Source: Mesorhizobium sp. SARCC-RB16n (GTDB taxonomy: Bacteria; Pseudomonadota; Alphaproteobacteria; Rhizobiales; Rhizobiaceae). From it: 64,000 bases of DNA. Under the pieces are notes generated by a model. The model searched no databases. It worked only from the letters and a program-made list of their open reading frames with translations, and was not told the DNA's origin. Position 1 is the stretch's first letter; each line of letters opens with the position of its first letter. Shown piece after piece: positions 35,146 through 43,279 of the stretch. The DNA is taken from the NCBI RefSeq assembly GCF_008520305.1, contig NZ_ML703296.1, positions 46,066 through 110,065 of the forward strand, written 5' to 3'. The position numbers were made by a program, and so were the translations under genes.

Positions 35146-36591
35146 TCAGGCGCCGGCCGACCAGGGCAACGTCGTCTCATAGGCGGCCGCGGCTTTCAGC
35201 ACGGCGAGATCGCCGCGTGGCCGGCCGATCAGCTGCATGCCCATTGGCCGGCCCCTGTCGTCGAAGCCGACCGGCACATTGACCGCCGGGCAACCGCCCA
35301 GTGTGGCGAAGGCTGAAACCTGCATCCAGCGATGATAGCTGTCCATTGCCTGTCCCGCGACCTCGTGGGGCCAATGGGTGCCGACCTCGAAGGGAAAGAC
35401 CTGCGCGGTCGGCAGCGCGATGAGGTCGAAGCGATCGAAGATCGACAGCAGCGCCCGGTGCCAGGAGGTGCGCACGACCGAGGCTGCGCGAATCTGCGGC
35501 GCCGTCAGCCGCGTGGCGTTCTCCACTTCCCAGATGGCTTCCGGCTTCAGCAGGCCGCGTTTGGAAGGGTCGTCATAGTGCACTTTCAGGGCGCAGCCGC
35601 TGCTGGCCTGGCGCAGCGTCACGAAGGCCTGCCATAGCGCCTCGAAATCGAAATCCGGTCGCAAGGGCTCGGTCACAAAGGATACATCCGTGAACCGGGC
35701 GAGTGCGGCCTCGCACAGATCGAGGATGCCGGGCTCGATCGGCAGATGGCCGCCGAGATCGCCGAGCCAGGCGATGCGACCACCGGTCGTCGCCGTCGCG
35801 AGCCCTTCGAGGAATGAGCCTTGCTTCTCATAGGAGAGAGGCGCTTGCGGATGGTAACCGGCCTGCACATCGAGCAGCAGCGCCATGTCGGCGACGTTGC
35901 GGCCCATCGGCCCCTCGACGCCCATCTGCGCGTGGAAAACCTCGATGTCGGGACCGCCGGGCACGAGCCCCTGCGATGGCCGAAAGCCGTAGACATTGTT
36001 CCAGGCAGCCGGGTTGCGCAGCGAGCCGCCGAAATCGCTGCCGTCGGCGACGGGCACCATGTCCAGCGCCAGCGCCACCGCCGCACCGCCGCTCGAGCCG
36101 CCGGCGGTGAGCGCCGGATCGAAAGCGTTCAGCGTCGGCCCGAACACGTTGTTGTAGGTGTTGGAGCCCAGCCCGAATTCGGGAACGTTGGTCTTGCCGA
36201 TGATGATGGCGCCGGCGTCGCGGATGCGTTCGACGAAGAAATCGTCTTCTTGCGGCACGAAATCGGCGAAGATTGGCGAGCCGAACGAGGTCCTGAGGCC
36301 GGTGGTCGAGGCAAGGTCCTTGATGGCGATGGGAAGGCCAAAAAGGGAGCCTGTTCCGTCCGTCCGCCTGACATCGGCGGCGTCGGCCTCGCGCAGGATG
36401 TCGGCGCGGTCTCGCAACGAAACGATGGCGTTGACCAGCGGGTTGACCGCATCGATGCGATCGAGGAACGCCGTCACCACCTCGCGCACGGAGAGCTTCT
36501 TTCGGCGGATCGCGTCGGTGAGTTCGACGGCCGACAGGCGGCAGATGTCGCTGGCCGCGGGTACGGCATGTCTCGTGCGCGGGCGCATCAT
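35146..36591 (-). CDS. Amidase signature family protein
   Basis: A 481-residue amidase with the Ser-cisSer-Lys triad. The Lys is in PIAIKDLA (about 90) and the serines in LTAGGSSGGAAVAL and DGSDFGGSLRNPAAW (about 160-190). The C-terminal GCPAVNVPVGFDD...PMGMQLIGRP is typical. It hydrolyses an unidentified amide, and the family includes indoleacetamide and aryl-acylamide hydrolases. The start (ATG 36591 or 36588) lies one base after the ribokinase stop, so the two are translationally coupled. Confidence 0.9.
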   Translation of the reverse strand: MMRPRTRHAVPAASDICRLSAVELTDAIRRKKLSVREVVTAFLDRIDAVNPLVNAIVSLRDRADILREADAADVRRTDGTGSLFGLPIAIKDLASTTGLRTSFGSPIFADFVPQEDDFFVERIRDAGAIIIGKTNVPEFGLGSNTYNNVFGPTLNAFDPALTAGGSSGGAAVALALDMVPVADGSDFGGSLRNPAAWNNVYGFRPSQGLVPGGPDIEVFHAQMGVEGPMGRNVADMALLLDVQAGYHPQAPLSYEKQGSFLEGLATATTGGRIAWLGDLGGHLPIEPGILDLCEAALARFTDVSFVTEPLRPDFDFEALWQAFVTLRQASSGCALKVHYDDPSKRGLLKPEAIWEVENATRLTAPQIRAASVVRTSWHRALLSIFDRFDLIALPTAQVFPFEVGTHWPHEVAGQAMDSYHRWMQVSAFATLGGCPAVNVPVGFDDRGRPMGMQLIGRPRGDLAVLKAAAAYETTLPWSAGA

Positions 36592-36592
36592 C

Positions 36593-37498
36593 TCAACGGG
36601 TTTCCTGCAAGGCCTGGTCGACATCCCGGGCCAGCGGGATTGCCGGCTGGGCGCCAGGCTTGAGGCAAGCCAGTGAGCCGGCGGCACCGGCACGCGCCAG
36701 CGCCTGTTCGAGCGTGAGGCCCGACGACAGGCAGGCGGCGAAATAGCCGCAGAAGGTGTCGCCGGCGCCGACCGTGTCGACCGGCGTGATCTTCAACGCG
36801 GGAACGGTCAGGAAATCGCTCGGCGTCGCCGCCATGACACCTTCGCCGCCAAGTGTGACGACGATGGCGCGTCCGGTTTTCCCCGCAAAATCGCGCATGC
36901 GCGCCGCCCGATCGCGGCCGCTGAGCGCCAGGGCCTCGCCATAGAGGTCGAACTCGGTTTCGTTGGCGACGACGTAATCAGCCTTGCCGAGGAAGCCGGC
37001 CGCTTTGGCGTGGAACGGAGCCGTGTTGAGCACCGTGACCGCGCCGGCCGCCCTTGCCTGGTCGAGCGCCGCATCGACCGTCGCGAGAGGAATTTCATGC
37101 TGCAGCAGCACGACGTCGCCCTTTTTCAGAAAAGCCTTGGAGAGGTCGCCGGGCACCACGGAAGCATTGGCGCCGGCAACCACGGCGATGATGTTCTCGC
37201 CGTCGTCGCCGACCATGATCAATGCCGTGCCGGTCGAGGCAAAGGTTTCTCCGACGCCTGAGAGGTCGACCTTGGCCTCGCGCAGCAACGCCAGTGCTTC
37301 GGGTGCGAAATTATCCTTGCCGACGGCGCCGACCATGCGCACCGGGGCACCGGCGCGTGCGGCGGCGAGCGCCTGGTTGGCGCCTTTGCCGCCGGGCGCC
37401 GTCGAGAAACCGGAACCGCTCACTGTTTCACCGGGGCTCGGCAAGCGGTCGACATTGGCGATTAGGTCGAGGTTGATCGAGCCGACTACGATAATCAA
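36593..37498 (-). CDS. rbsK: Ribokinase
   Basis: A 301-residue PfkB-family sugar kinase. VVGSINLDLIANVDRLPSPGE opens it, with the substrate motif GGKGANQALAAARAG near 40 and the C-terminal PfkB signature DTVGAGDTFCGYFAA with catalytic Asp near 245. It phosphorylates ribose to ribose-5-phosphate. A TTG start at 37498 is proposed because AGGAGG lies seven bases ahead and no ATG fits. It heads a coupled pair with the amidase. Confidence 0.92.
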   Translation of the reverse strand: MIIVVGSINLDLIANVDRLPSPGETVSGSGFSTAPGGKGANQALAAARAGAPVRMVGAVGKDNFAPEALALLREAKVDLSGVGETFASTGTALIMVGDDGENIIAVVAGANASVVPGDLSKAFLKKGDVVLLQHEIPLATVDAALDQARAAGAVTVLNTAPFHAKAAGFLGKADYVVANETEFDLYGEALALSGRDRAARMRDFAGKTGRAIVVTLGGEGVMAATPSDFLTVPALKITPVDTVGAGDTFCGYFAACLSSGLTLEQALARAGAAGSLACLKPGAQPAIPLARDVDQALQETR

Positions 37499-37585
37499 GA
37501 AATGCCTCCTGCTGAATGCACGGAAGCTATCCTGCCGGGCCGTTCGATGCCAGACCACGCGAATGGTCCAGCGCGATTTGCCGCC

Positions 37586-38065
37586 TCACTCACATAGCAC
37601 TGTGACCATGCCCTGATAGTTGCCGGCGGGAAAGATACCGCTCGACTTTGTGGCGGTGAGGTCGACCTGAACGGTATGGGTGCCGTTGACGAGCTTCTGC
37701 GTCGTGCTTCCCGCCGTGCTGACACCGGAGTCAAGACGATACGTCGTGGCGAAGGTGACATTGGTGCCGCCGCCGCTCGGTGAAGAGGTGAATGCAGCGG
37801 GTGCTGGCGCAGATACCGAATAGCAGTCCAGCAAGTTGAGCAAGGAGCACAGCGCGGAGCTTGCCACCACGGTCGCGTTGGCGCTCGATCCGCCTGCCTG
37901 CTTGGAGCTCAGTATGCCGATGGCCGGATTTGCGGTCATCGTTCCCGATGCCCCCACCATGATGGTGCAGGTGCCGATGATCGCCCCCTGCGCCGGAAGG
38001 CAGAAGCCAGCGAGCGCGGCCATCGCAAGCAGCGCGCGGCTATTTCTTCTTCTTTTTCTTGCCAT
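37586..38065 (-). CDS. Spore coat U (SCPU) domain secreted protein
   Basis: A 159-residue protein. A basic N-terminus and signal peptide (MARKRRRNSRALLAMAALAGFCLPAQG) precede a domain of the SCPU family (PF05229). It shows TCTIMVGASGTMTANPAIG near the start and ends YQGMVTVLCE, the paired-cysteine, immunoglobulin-like layout of Csu-type pilins. It overlaps the preceding gene by 26 bases. It is the last of a four-gene cluster of small exported proteins lacking a visible usher. Confidence 0.8.
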   Translation of the reverse strand: MARKRRRNSRALLAMAALAGFCLPAQGAIIGTCTIMVGASGTMTANPAIGILSSKQAGGSSANATVVASSALCSLLNLLDCYSVSAPAPAAFTSSPSGGGTNVTFATTYRLDSGVSTAGSTTQKLVNGTHTVQVDLTATKSSGIFPAGNYQGMVTVLCE

Positions 38066-38561
38066 CGCTGCTTCCGGTCCTGATGCTCCAGCCTTCATTG
38101 GCCCATCCCGGTGATGCGGCCACGGGAGCGGGAGCGCCGGCGGTCACGCTCGCAGTCTGGCCGTCACCGCCCACGCCCATCTTGAGCAATTTCAGTTCCA
38201 GTTGCAGGCGCTCGACCTCGAGCTCGTAGAGGCGGCTGCAATCGACGCGCTTCGGCGTACGCCCGATCGGGATCACCACGCGGCCATAGGTGGCGACGCC
38301 ATTGTTCGTCTGGTTGTTGCCCCTGATAACGCCGAGGTCGAGATAGGCGCCGCTGCCGGAGACCGCCGAGCGGCAGGTCGTGCCGTCGGAAGCGTGCACC
38401 TCGTCCTGGCCTTGGGGCAAGGTCACGCCGGGCAGATTGAAGCCGTTCTCATTCTGATTGAGATTGTAAATCTGTTCCTGAGCCGCGGTTGGAGCCGTGC
38501 TTGCCGCGGCAATCGCAAACGCGACCGTCAGGACTTGCGGTGCCCAAAAAACTTTCCGCAT
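38040..38561 (-). CDS. Secreted hypothetical protein with coiled segment and poly-Lys tail
   Basis: A 173-residue protein with a signal peptide (ending about APTAAQ, residue 28). Then come an Asn/Gln-rich part (IYNLNQNENGFNLPG), two cysteines (TTCRSA; RVDCSR), a heptad-like helix (LYELEVERLQLELKLLKMG, about 110-128), an Ala/Pro-rich linker and a C-terminal run of six lysines. I do not recognise a family. Its position between a chaperone-like gene and a pilin-like gene suggests a role in the same surface structure. Confidence 0.7.
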   Translation of the reverse strand: MRKVFWAPQVLTVAFAIAAASTAPTAAQEQIYNLNQNENGFNLPGVTLPQGQDEVHASDGTTCRSAVSGSGAYLDLGVIRGNNQTNNGVATYGRVVIPIGRTPKRVDCSRLYELEVERLQLELKLLKMGVGGDGQTASVTAGAPAPVAASPGWANEGWSIRTGSSDGKKKKKK

Positions 38562-38920
38562 ATCTGTGCCCTTATCTGCGTCTGTTGATTGGGGAAGGGG
38601 ATGCTCTCGGTACAGATACGCACTTTACGCTCGGCAGCGCCGCCGAAAGGCACGACCACAAGGACAGGACGGGAAGCCTGCGAGCCCAGTTGGAAGACGC
38701 TCGGAGAGATTTTGGCGTCGACCGGCTGAAAATCCTGATCATAGACGTGGATTTCGACCTTGATCTTCTGGTCGTAGGGATTGGCCGGAAAAACGCGGAC
38801 CGCGAAGGCGTCGGTGAAACTGTTGACCTCACCTCGCATCGGCGACATCGACTGGGCGCCGGCGGCAATGGGCATCAGTCCAACGGCCAGCGCCGTCGCC
38901 AGGTTCAGAATATGTTTCAA
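38528..38920 (-). CDS. Single-domain PapD-like periplasmic chaperone homologue
   Basis: A 130-residue exported protein. The proposed start is TTG at 38920, seven bases behind AAGGAGG, giving LKHILNLATALAVGLMPIAAGAQ as signal peptide. The mature part (AVRVFPANPYDQKIKVEIHVYDQ..., AERKVRICTESIPF) resembles the N-terminal immunoglobulin domain of fimbrial chaperones. Ordinary chaperones have two domains and about 240 residues; here the second is missing, so it is either minimal or truncated. Its end overlaps the next gene. Confidence 0.65.
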   Translation of the reverse strand: MKHILNLATALAVGLMPIAAGAQSMSPMRGEVNSFTDAFAVRVFPANPYDQKIKVEIHVYDQDFQPVDAKISPSVFQLGSQASRPVLVVVPFGGAAERKVRICTESIPFPNQQTQIRAQICGKFFGHRKS

Positions 38921-38943
38921 GGACTCCCTCCTTCGCGGCGACG

Positions 38944-39414
38944 TCATTCGCAGCGCAGCGTCACCGTTGCCTGATAGTTGCCGTTCGCGAAGCGGTTGCT
39001 GCCGCTCTTGGTACCGGCGAGGTTGACCGAGACGAGGTCGGCGCCGGGGACAGTCAGGGCGGTGGAAGATGCCGTTTCCGCGATCGCGTGGGCGCCGCTG
39101 GCCGAATAGGTCGGCGTCCAGGTGGTGGCCGTGCTGTCGGCGGCCGGCACGGTGGTGGTGGTCACCGGATCGACGCTGAGAGAAACACCTCCGGTGGTGG
39201 TGAGCGTGACTGTTCCAGCCGAACCGCCGCTGTTGTGCGAGCTCAGCGACTGGAGGTCGGGGCTCACCGTCATCGTGCCGTTGGAGCCGACAACGAGCGT
39301 GCAGGTCGCGGTGACCGTACCATTGAAGATGACGTTCTGCGTTGTGGCCATCGCGGCGTGGTCCAGGCACGCGACCAGCAAGGCTGCACCAAAAGCGGTG
39401 CGGAACAACGTCAT
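38944..39414 (-). CDS. Spore coat U (SCPU) domain secreted protein, first gene of cluster
   Basis: A 156-residue SCPU-family protein. A signal peptide (MTLFRTAFGAALLVACLDHAAMA) precedes the Thr/Ser/Val-rich beta domain with VTATCTLVVGSNGTMTVSPD and the C-terminal GNYQATVTLRCE. It closely parallels the protein at 37586-38065 in motif layout, suggesting paralogous pilin-like subunits. ATG 39414 (a TTG precedes it directly) follows AGGAGGG. The promoter should lie in the AT-rich DNA upstream. Confidence 0.82.
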   Translation of the reverse strand: MTLFRTAFGAALLVACLDHAAMATTQNVIFNGTVTATCTLVVGSNGTMTVSPDLQSLSSHNSGGSAGTVTLTTTGGVSLSVDPVTTTTVPAADSTATTWTPTYSASGAHAIAETASSTALTVPGADLVSVNLAGTKSGSNRFANGNYQATVTLRCE

Positions 39415-39637
39415 CAAGACCCTCCTATTAAATCGGATTGCCCGAATTAATATGGGTCATCATCGCTTTATCACGGTTAATTTAGTGTAAACTTAAATAA
39501 ATTACCGAAATAACAGCCATGAAAAAACCGATGGTTGTCCTCGGTTGTATCCAGAAATCTCGAAAAGAAATCGTACTAATACTTAGGAGCGCGAATATTC
39601 ATATATTTCCTGGAACCGAAATTAGAAAATCGACATT
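39415..39637. other. AT-rich intergenic region upstream of the SCPU cluster
   Basis: About 220 bp clearly richer in A/T than the rest of the window (for example TTTAGTGTAAACTTAAATAAATTACC), between the SCPU cluster and the ada-like gene, both on minus. It probably carries the cluster promoter and may bind nucleoid proteins. No gene is seen. Confidence 0.6.
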
Positions 39638-40516
39638 TTAGGACGAAATCTGCCCCGCCTCCCAGCCCAGGATGGCACGCTTGCGGGTCAGGCCCCAGTG
39701 ATAGCCGGTGAGATCGCCTGATTTGCCGATGGCGCGGTGACAAGGCACCACGAAAGAGAGCGGGTTGGCGCCATTGGCGGCGCCGACCGCACGGCTGGCG
39801 CTCGGCGCGCCGATGCTGGCGGCGATCGAAGAATAAGTGCGGGCCTTGCCCATCGGGATCTGCAGCAAGGCTTCCCAGACGCGGACCTGGAAGTCGGTGC
39901 CGATCATGACGACGTGCAGCGGCTGGTCGGCGCGCCAGAACGTCGGCTCGAAGATGCGCGCGGCATAGGGGCCTGTCGCTTCCCTGTCCTCGACATAGAG
40001 GGCGTTGGGCCAGCGGCCGGACATGTCGGCGAAGGCAGTGCGCTCCTCGCCGGCGTCGCAGAAGGCGAGGCCGGCAAGCCCGCGGTCCGTGGCCATGATC
40101 AGGGCGGTGCCGAACGGCGAGGGGTGATAGCCGTAGCGGATGGTGAGGCCAGCGCCGCGCGTCTTGTAGTCGCCCGGCGACATCGCCTCATGGGTGACGA
40201 ACAGGTCGTGCAGCCGGCCAGGACCGGACATGCCCAGCTCGAATGAGGTTTCGAGCAGCGGCATGCCGGAATCGAGCAGCTTGCGCGCATGGTCCAGCGT
40301 TACCGCCTGCAGGAAGGCCTTGGGCGACAGGCCGGCCCAGCGGGTGAAGAGTTTTTGCAAGCCGGTCGGCGTCTCGCCGACTTCTTCGGCGAGTTCCTCC
40401 AGCGATGGCTGGTCGCGATAGTCGAGGCTGATCTTCTCGATGGCGCGGCGCACGATTTCGTAGTCGCTGCCTTCGGGCGTGATGTCCTTCTTGAGGACTG
40501 CCGTGTGTGTGCTCAT
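39638..40516 (-). CDS. Bifunctional AraC-type regulator / methylated-DNA-protein cysteine methyltransferase (Ada-like)
   Basis: A 292-residue protein combining an N-terminal AraC helix-turn-helix region (SLEELAEEVGETPTGLQKLFTRWAGLSPKAFLQ, about 38-72) with a C-terminal O6-alkylguanine transferase domain (FQVRVWEALLQIPMGKARTYSSIA; active-site PCHRAIG near 265). The Ada N-terminal Cys-zinc methylphosphotriester domain is absent, so sensing must differ from E. coli Ada. It repairs O6-methylguanine. ATG 40516 is about 10-12 bases after GGAG. Confidence 0.9.
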   Translation of the reverse strand: MSTHTAVLKKDITPEGSDYEIVRRAIEKISLDYRDQPSLEELAEEVGETPTGLQKLFTRWAGLSPKAFLQAVTLDHARKLLDSGMPLLETSFELGMSGPGRLHDLFVTHEAMSPGDYKTRGAGLTIRYGYHPSPFGTALIMATDRGLAGLAFCDAGEERTAFADMSGRWPNALYVEDREATGPYAARIFEPTFWRADQPLHVVMIGTDFQVRVWEALLQIPMGKARTYSSIAASIGAPSASRAVGAANGANPLSFVVPCHRAIGKSGDLTGYHWGLTRKRAILGWEAGQISS

Positions 40517-40631
40517 GGACCTGTCTCCTTGGGCTGGAATATCGCCCCTAGGGGCGCCGATCGCCACCCGAAACTTGCCTTCTTGCCGCGCATGTCCAGA
40601 TAGACTCGGGATTCGAGCCTGGGAGCCGCTC

Positions 40632-41447
40632 ATGGCTGGCGAAAAAGTACATCTGACGGGGGCAAAGGAGACCTTGCTCATGACGCTCTACGGCAAGGCG
40701 CTGGAGAGCCGGATGCTGGATTCGCTGCTTGGAGATCATTTCGCGGACGCGGCGCTGCGCAAGATCGACTATGATTTCTCCAGGCTGAAAGTCGACGAAA
40801 ATCTCGGCATCGGCCTGGCGATCCGGGCCAAGACGTTGGACGTCCGTGTCGAGGATTTCCTGGCCAGAAATCCTGGCGCCATCGTGCTGCATCTGGGTTG
40901 CGGGCTGGATACCCGCATCTTCCGGGCCGATCCCCCACCCGAGGTGGACTGGTTCGATCTCGACTATCCCGAAGTGATCGAACTCAGGCGCAAGCTCTAC
41001 CCGTCGCGCGACCATTACCACCTCATCGCTTCGTCGGTGACCGAACCCGGCTGTTTGGCTGACGTACCCAGCAACCGCCCGGCCATCGTGGTGGCGGAGG
41101 GATTGACGCCATATCTGCCCGCGGACGAAGGGCTGCGCCTGCTTTCACGGCTTGTCTCGCATCTTGCCAGCGGCGAACTGATGTTCGATGCCTACAGCCG
41201 TTTCGGCCTGACGCTGCTTCGCCTCAGTCCGACCATCAAGGCGACGGGCGCCGAGGTCCACTGGGCAATCGACGACCCGCACGAGCTTGAACTGGCGGTT
41301 CCGAAGCTGCGGTTCATCGAGGACATCTCGGCCTACAAACCTGAGCACGCTGCCCGCATGGGCTGGTCCGCCAAGCTGTTCGTCCGCCTTTGGAAACACA
41401 TTCCGGCGCTGCGCAAGGTCGGCAGGCTGTTGCGGTATCGCTTCTGA
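40632..41447 (+). CDS. Class I SAM-dependent methyltransferase (leucine carboxyl methyltransferase-like)
   Basis: A 271-residue protein of the LCM/PpmC-TcmP group. ESRMLDSLLGD near the N-terminus, motif I IVLHLGCGLDTRIF (about 84-97), VDWFDLDYPEVIELRRKLYP and VVAEGLTPYLP match this family, whose members O-methylate carboxylates or phenols in secondary metabolism. It is divergent from the ada-like gene with about 115 bp between. No biosynthetic genes adjoin, so the substrate remains unknown. Confidence 0.87.
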   Translation: MAGEKVHLTGAKETLLMTLYGKALESRMLDSLLGDHFADAALRKIDYDFSRLKVDENLGIGLAIRAKTLDVRVEDFLARNPGAIVLHLGCGLDTRIFRADPPPEVDWFDLDYPEVIELRRKLYPSRDHYHLIASSVTEPGCLADVPSNRPAIVVAEGLTPYLPADEGLRLLSRLVSHLASGELMFDAYSRFGLTLLRLSPTIKATGAEVHWAIDDPHELELAVPKLRFIEDISAYKPEHAARMGWSAKLFVRLWKHIPALRKVGRLLRYRF

Positions 41448-41462
41448 GTCTCATTGGTTGCC

Positions 41463-41510
41463 GCAATTCCGGACGGAAAACCCTTCACAGTTTCCTGGAA
41501 TTGCTTCTAG
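41463..41510. repeat. Hairpin repeat, family B copy 1
   Basis: GCAATTCCGGACGGAAAA (41463-41480) and TTTCCTGGAATTGC (41491-41504) are complementary around a short spacer, followed by TTCTAG. The CTA is the reverse complement of the TAG stop codon of the DUF2244 gene. Near-identical to 55551-55599. Confidence 0.8.
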
Positions 41511-42001
41511 CGCGCTTTGGCGGTCGCCAGCGCGCGCGAGAAGGCGGTGGCAAAGCTCTCGCGGGAATCGGGGTCGAGAAAGCCGCCGATCGGCACGTTC
41601 TGGCCCTGTGCTTCCACGGTCATTCTGGTGATGCCGATCTCGGCGTGCCGGGCGACCGAAAACCGTGCCCAGAACGGATTGAAGCGATGCGCTTCCGACT
41701 TTCCCGAGGGCGCCGTCTTGCGGATGTCGAGGCTGGTGCGCGAGACCGACACTTCCTCGCGGGCGCGGGCAGCCCGATAGTTGACGCGGAAGGCGATATA
41801 GACGGCAACCACGTCGAGACCGAAGAAGCCGAACACCGGCCAGGCGCCGCGCGACAGGAAAAACGCACCCGTCACCAGCCAGCCGAACATCAGCGCGCCC
41901 ATCAGGATCAGGAAGCCCGTCCTGCCCAGCGACCGGTGTGGGGTCAGCAATGCGTGAAAGAAGGGCTCGTCGGCCTGAAACGAGGCGTTTGTGTCGCTCA
42001 T
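41507..42001 (-). CDS. DUF2244 domain-containing membrane protein
   Basis: A 164-residue protein with two hydrophobic helices (about 28-46 and 51-70) and a C-terminal cytoplasmic region including HRFNPFWARF, typical of DUF2244. It is divergent from nth, whose open frame begins at the same point, so the two share a very short promoter region. Its TAG stop codon is supplied by repeat B. The function is unknown. Confidence 0.88.
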   Translation of the reverse strand: MSDTNASFQADEPFFHALLTPHRSLGRTGFLILMGALMFGWLVTGAFFLSRGAWPVFGFFGLDVVAVYIAFRVNYRAARAREEVSVSRTSLDIRKTAPSGKSEAHRFNPFWARFSVARHAEIGITRMTVEAQGQNVPIGGFLDPDSRESFATAFSRALATAKAR

Positions 42002-42023
42002 GACAGACTATTATAGGAGGGAA

Positions 42024-42830
42024 ATGGCCAGCCCCAAGTCCCAAGAGTCTTCCATGCCCGAAAAAGAGCCGCCGCCCGGACGGCGCGACGGCGCCAACGC
42101 CAAGCCGCGTCCACGACCCGCGCGGCGGACTTCGCGCTACAGCCCGGCCGAAGTGCATGAAATCTTCCGGCGCTTTTCGGTGCAGCGTCCGGAGCCGAAG
42201 GGCGAGCTCGAACATGTCAACGCCTTCACGCTGCTGGTGGCTGTGGTGCTTTCGGCGCAAGCGACCGATGCGGGCGTGAACAAGGCGACGCGGGCTTTGT
42301 TCAAGGCCGCCGATACCCCGCAAAAGATGCTGGCTCTGGGTGAAGCCAAGGTCGGCGACTATATCAGGACCATCGGGCTCTGGCGCAACAAGGCCAAGAA
42401 CGTCATCGCACTATCGGAGGCGCTGATCCGCGACCATGGCGGCGAGGTGCCCGATGACCGCGACGAGTTGGTCAAGCTGCCCGGTGTCGGGCGCAAGACC
42501 GCCAATGTCGTGCTCAACATGGCCTTCGGCCAGCATACGATGGCGGTCGACACCCATATTCTGCGCATCGGCAACCGGCTTGGTCTGGCGCCCGGCAAGA
42601 CCCCTGAACAGGTCGAGCAGGGATTGCTGAAGATCATCCCGGCCGAATATATGCGTCACGCGCATCACTGGCTGATCCTGCATGGCCGCTATGTCTGCAA
42701 GGCGCGCAAGCCGGATTGCCCGGCTTGCGTCATCGCCGATATCTGCAAGGCAGAGGTGAAGACCACCAGCATTCCGGCTCCCCTGGTGCCGATCGCTCCG
42801 CTTGAAACGGTTGGCGCTGACGATCAGTAG
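42024..42830 (+). CDS. nth: Endonuclease III
   Basis: A 268-residue base-excision repair glycosylase/AP lyase. The helix-hairpin-helix LPGVGRKTANVVL with catalytic Lys lies near residue 165, the catalytic Asp in VDTHI near 185, and the [4Fe-4S] ligands in C-x6-C-x2-C-x5-C (CKARKPDCPACVIADIC) near 232-248. ATG 42024 was chosen for its AGGAGG; ATG 42000 and 42054 are alternatives. The Arg/Pro-rich N-terminal extension is typical of rhizobial homologues. The end overlaps the convergent DUF2214 gene by seven bases. Confidence 0.94.
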   Translation: MASPKSQESSMPEKEPPPGRRDGANAKPRPRPARRTSRYSPAEVHEIFRRFSVQRPEPKGELEHVNAFTLLVAVVLSAQATDAGVNKATRALFKAADTPQKMLALGEAKVGDYIRTIGLWRNKAKNVIALSEALIRDHGGEVPDDRDELVKLPGVGRKTANVVLNMAFGQHTMAVDTHILRIGNRLGLAPGKTPEQVEQGLLKIIPAEYMRHAHHWLILHGRYVCKARKPDCPACVIADICKAEVKTTSIPAPLVPIAPLETVGADDQ

Positions 42831-43279
42831 CCGTAGCCACGCGCCATCGCCGCCGCGAAGACCGGTATCAGCAGGAAGACGAACGCTTCGGCGCGGATAA
42901 AGGTCTTCACCGAGGCCAGTTCGCTCGGGGGCACGGCGAAGGAAGGATTGGCGCTCGCCTGCCTCTTCCAGGCGACAAAACGGACGGTCGGGACGATCGA
43001 CAGCAAGCCGACGATGCCGAACGCCGCCATCTTGGCCCAGAACACCCAGTTGTGGACGTAGAACTCCCACCCCTTGAGGCCCCAGACGACACGGCCGATG
43101 CCGACGATGATGATGAGCGCGGCGATGATGCCGTAGTGGCGGTCGATGCCTGCGAGCCGCTTGAGCGTCGCGGCCGGCAAGTCGCCACGGATCAGCACGA
43201 ATTCGGCGCCGATGATCCCGGCCAGCGAGAACACCAGCAGATGGTGGATGATGGCAAGCACGAGGTCGGTGGTGTCCAT
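42824..43279 (-). CDS. DUF2214 family inner-membrane protein
   Basis: A 151-residue protein with four hydrophobic helices (LVLAIIHHLLVFSLAGIIGA; IIAALIIIVGIGRVVWG; FWAKMAAFGIVGLLSIVPTV; VFLLIPVFAAAMA). The conserved histidines (IIHH, HN near the middle) and layout match DUF2214. The ATG at 43279 follows AAGGAAA. Function unknown. It converges with and slightly overlaps nth. Confidence 0.87.
   Translation of the reverse strand: MDTTDLVLAIIHHLLVFSLAGIIGAEFVLIRGDLPAATLKRLAGIDRHYGIIAALIIIVGIGRVVWGLKGWEFYVHNWVFWAKMAAFGIVGLLSIVPTVRFVAWKRQASANPSFAVPPSELASVKTFIRAEAFVFLLIPVFAAAMARGYGY

Noticed and set aside
38572-38868. 98-codon minus-strand frame within the chaperone-like gene
   Set aside because: The alternative frame with signal peptide, AAGGAGG and PapD-like strands explains the region better.
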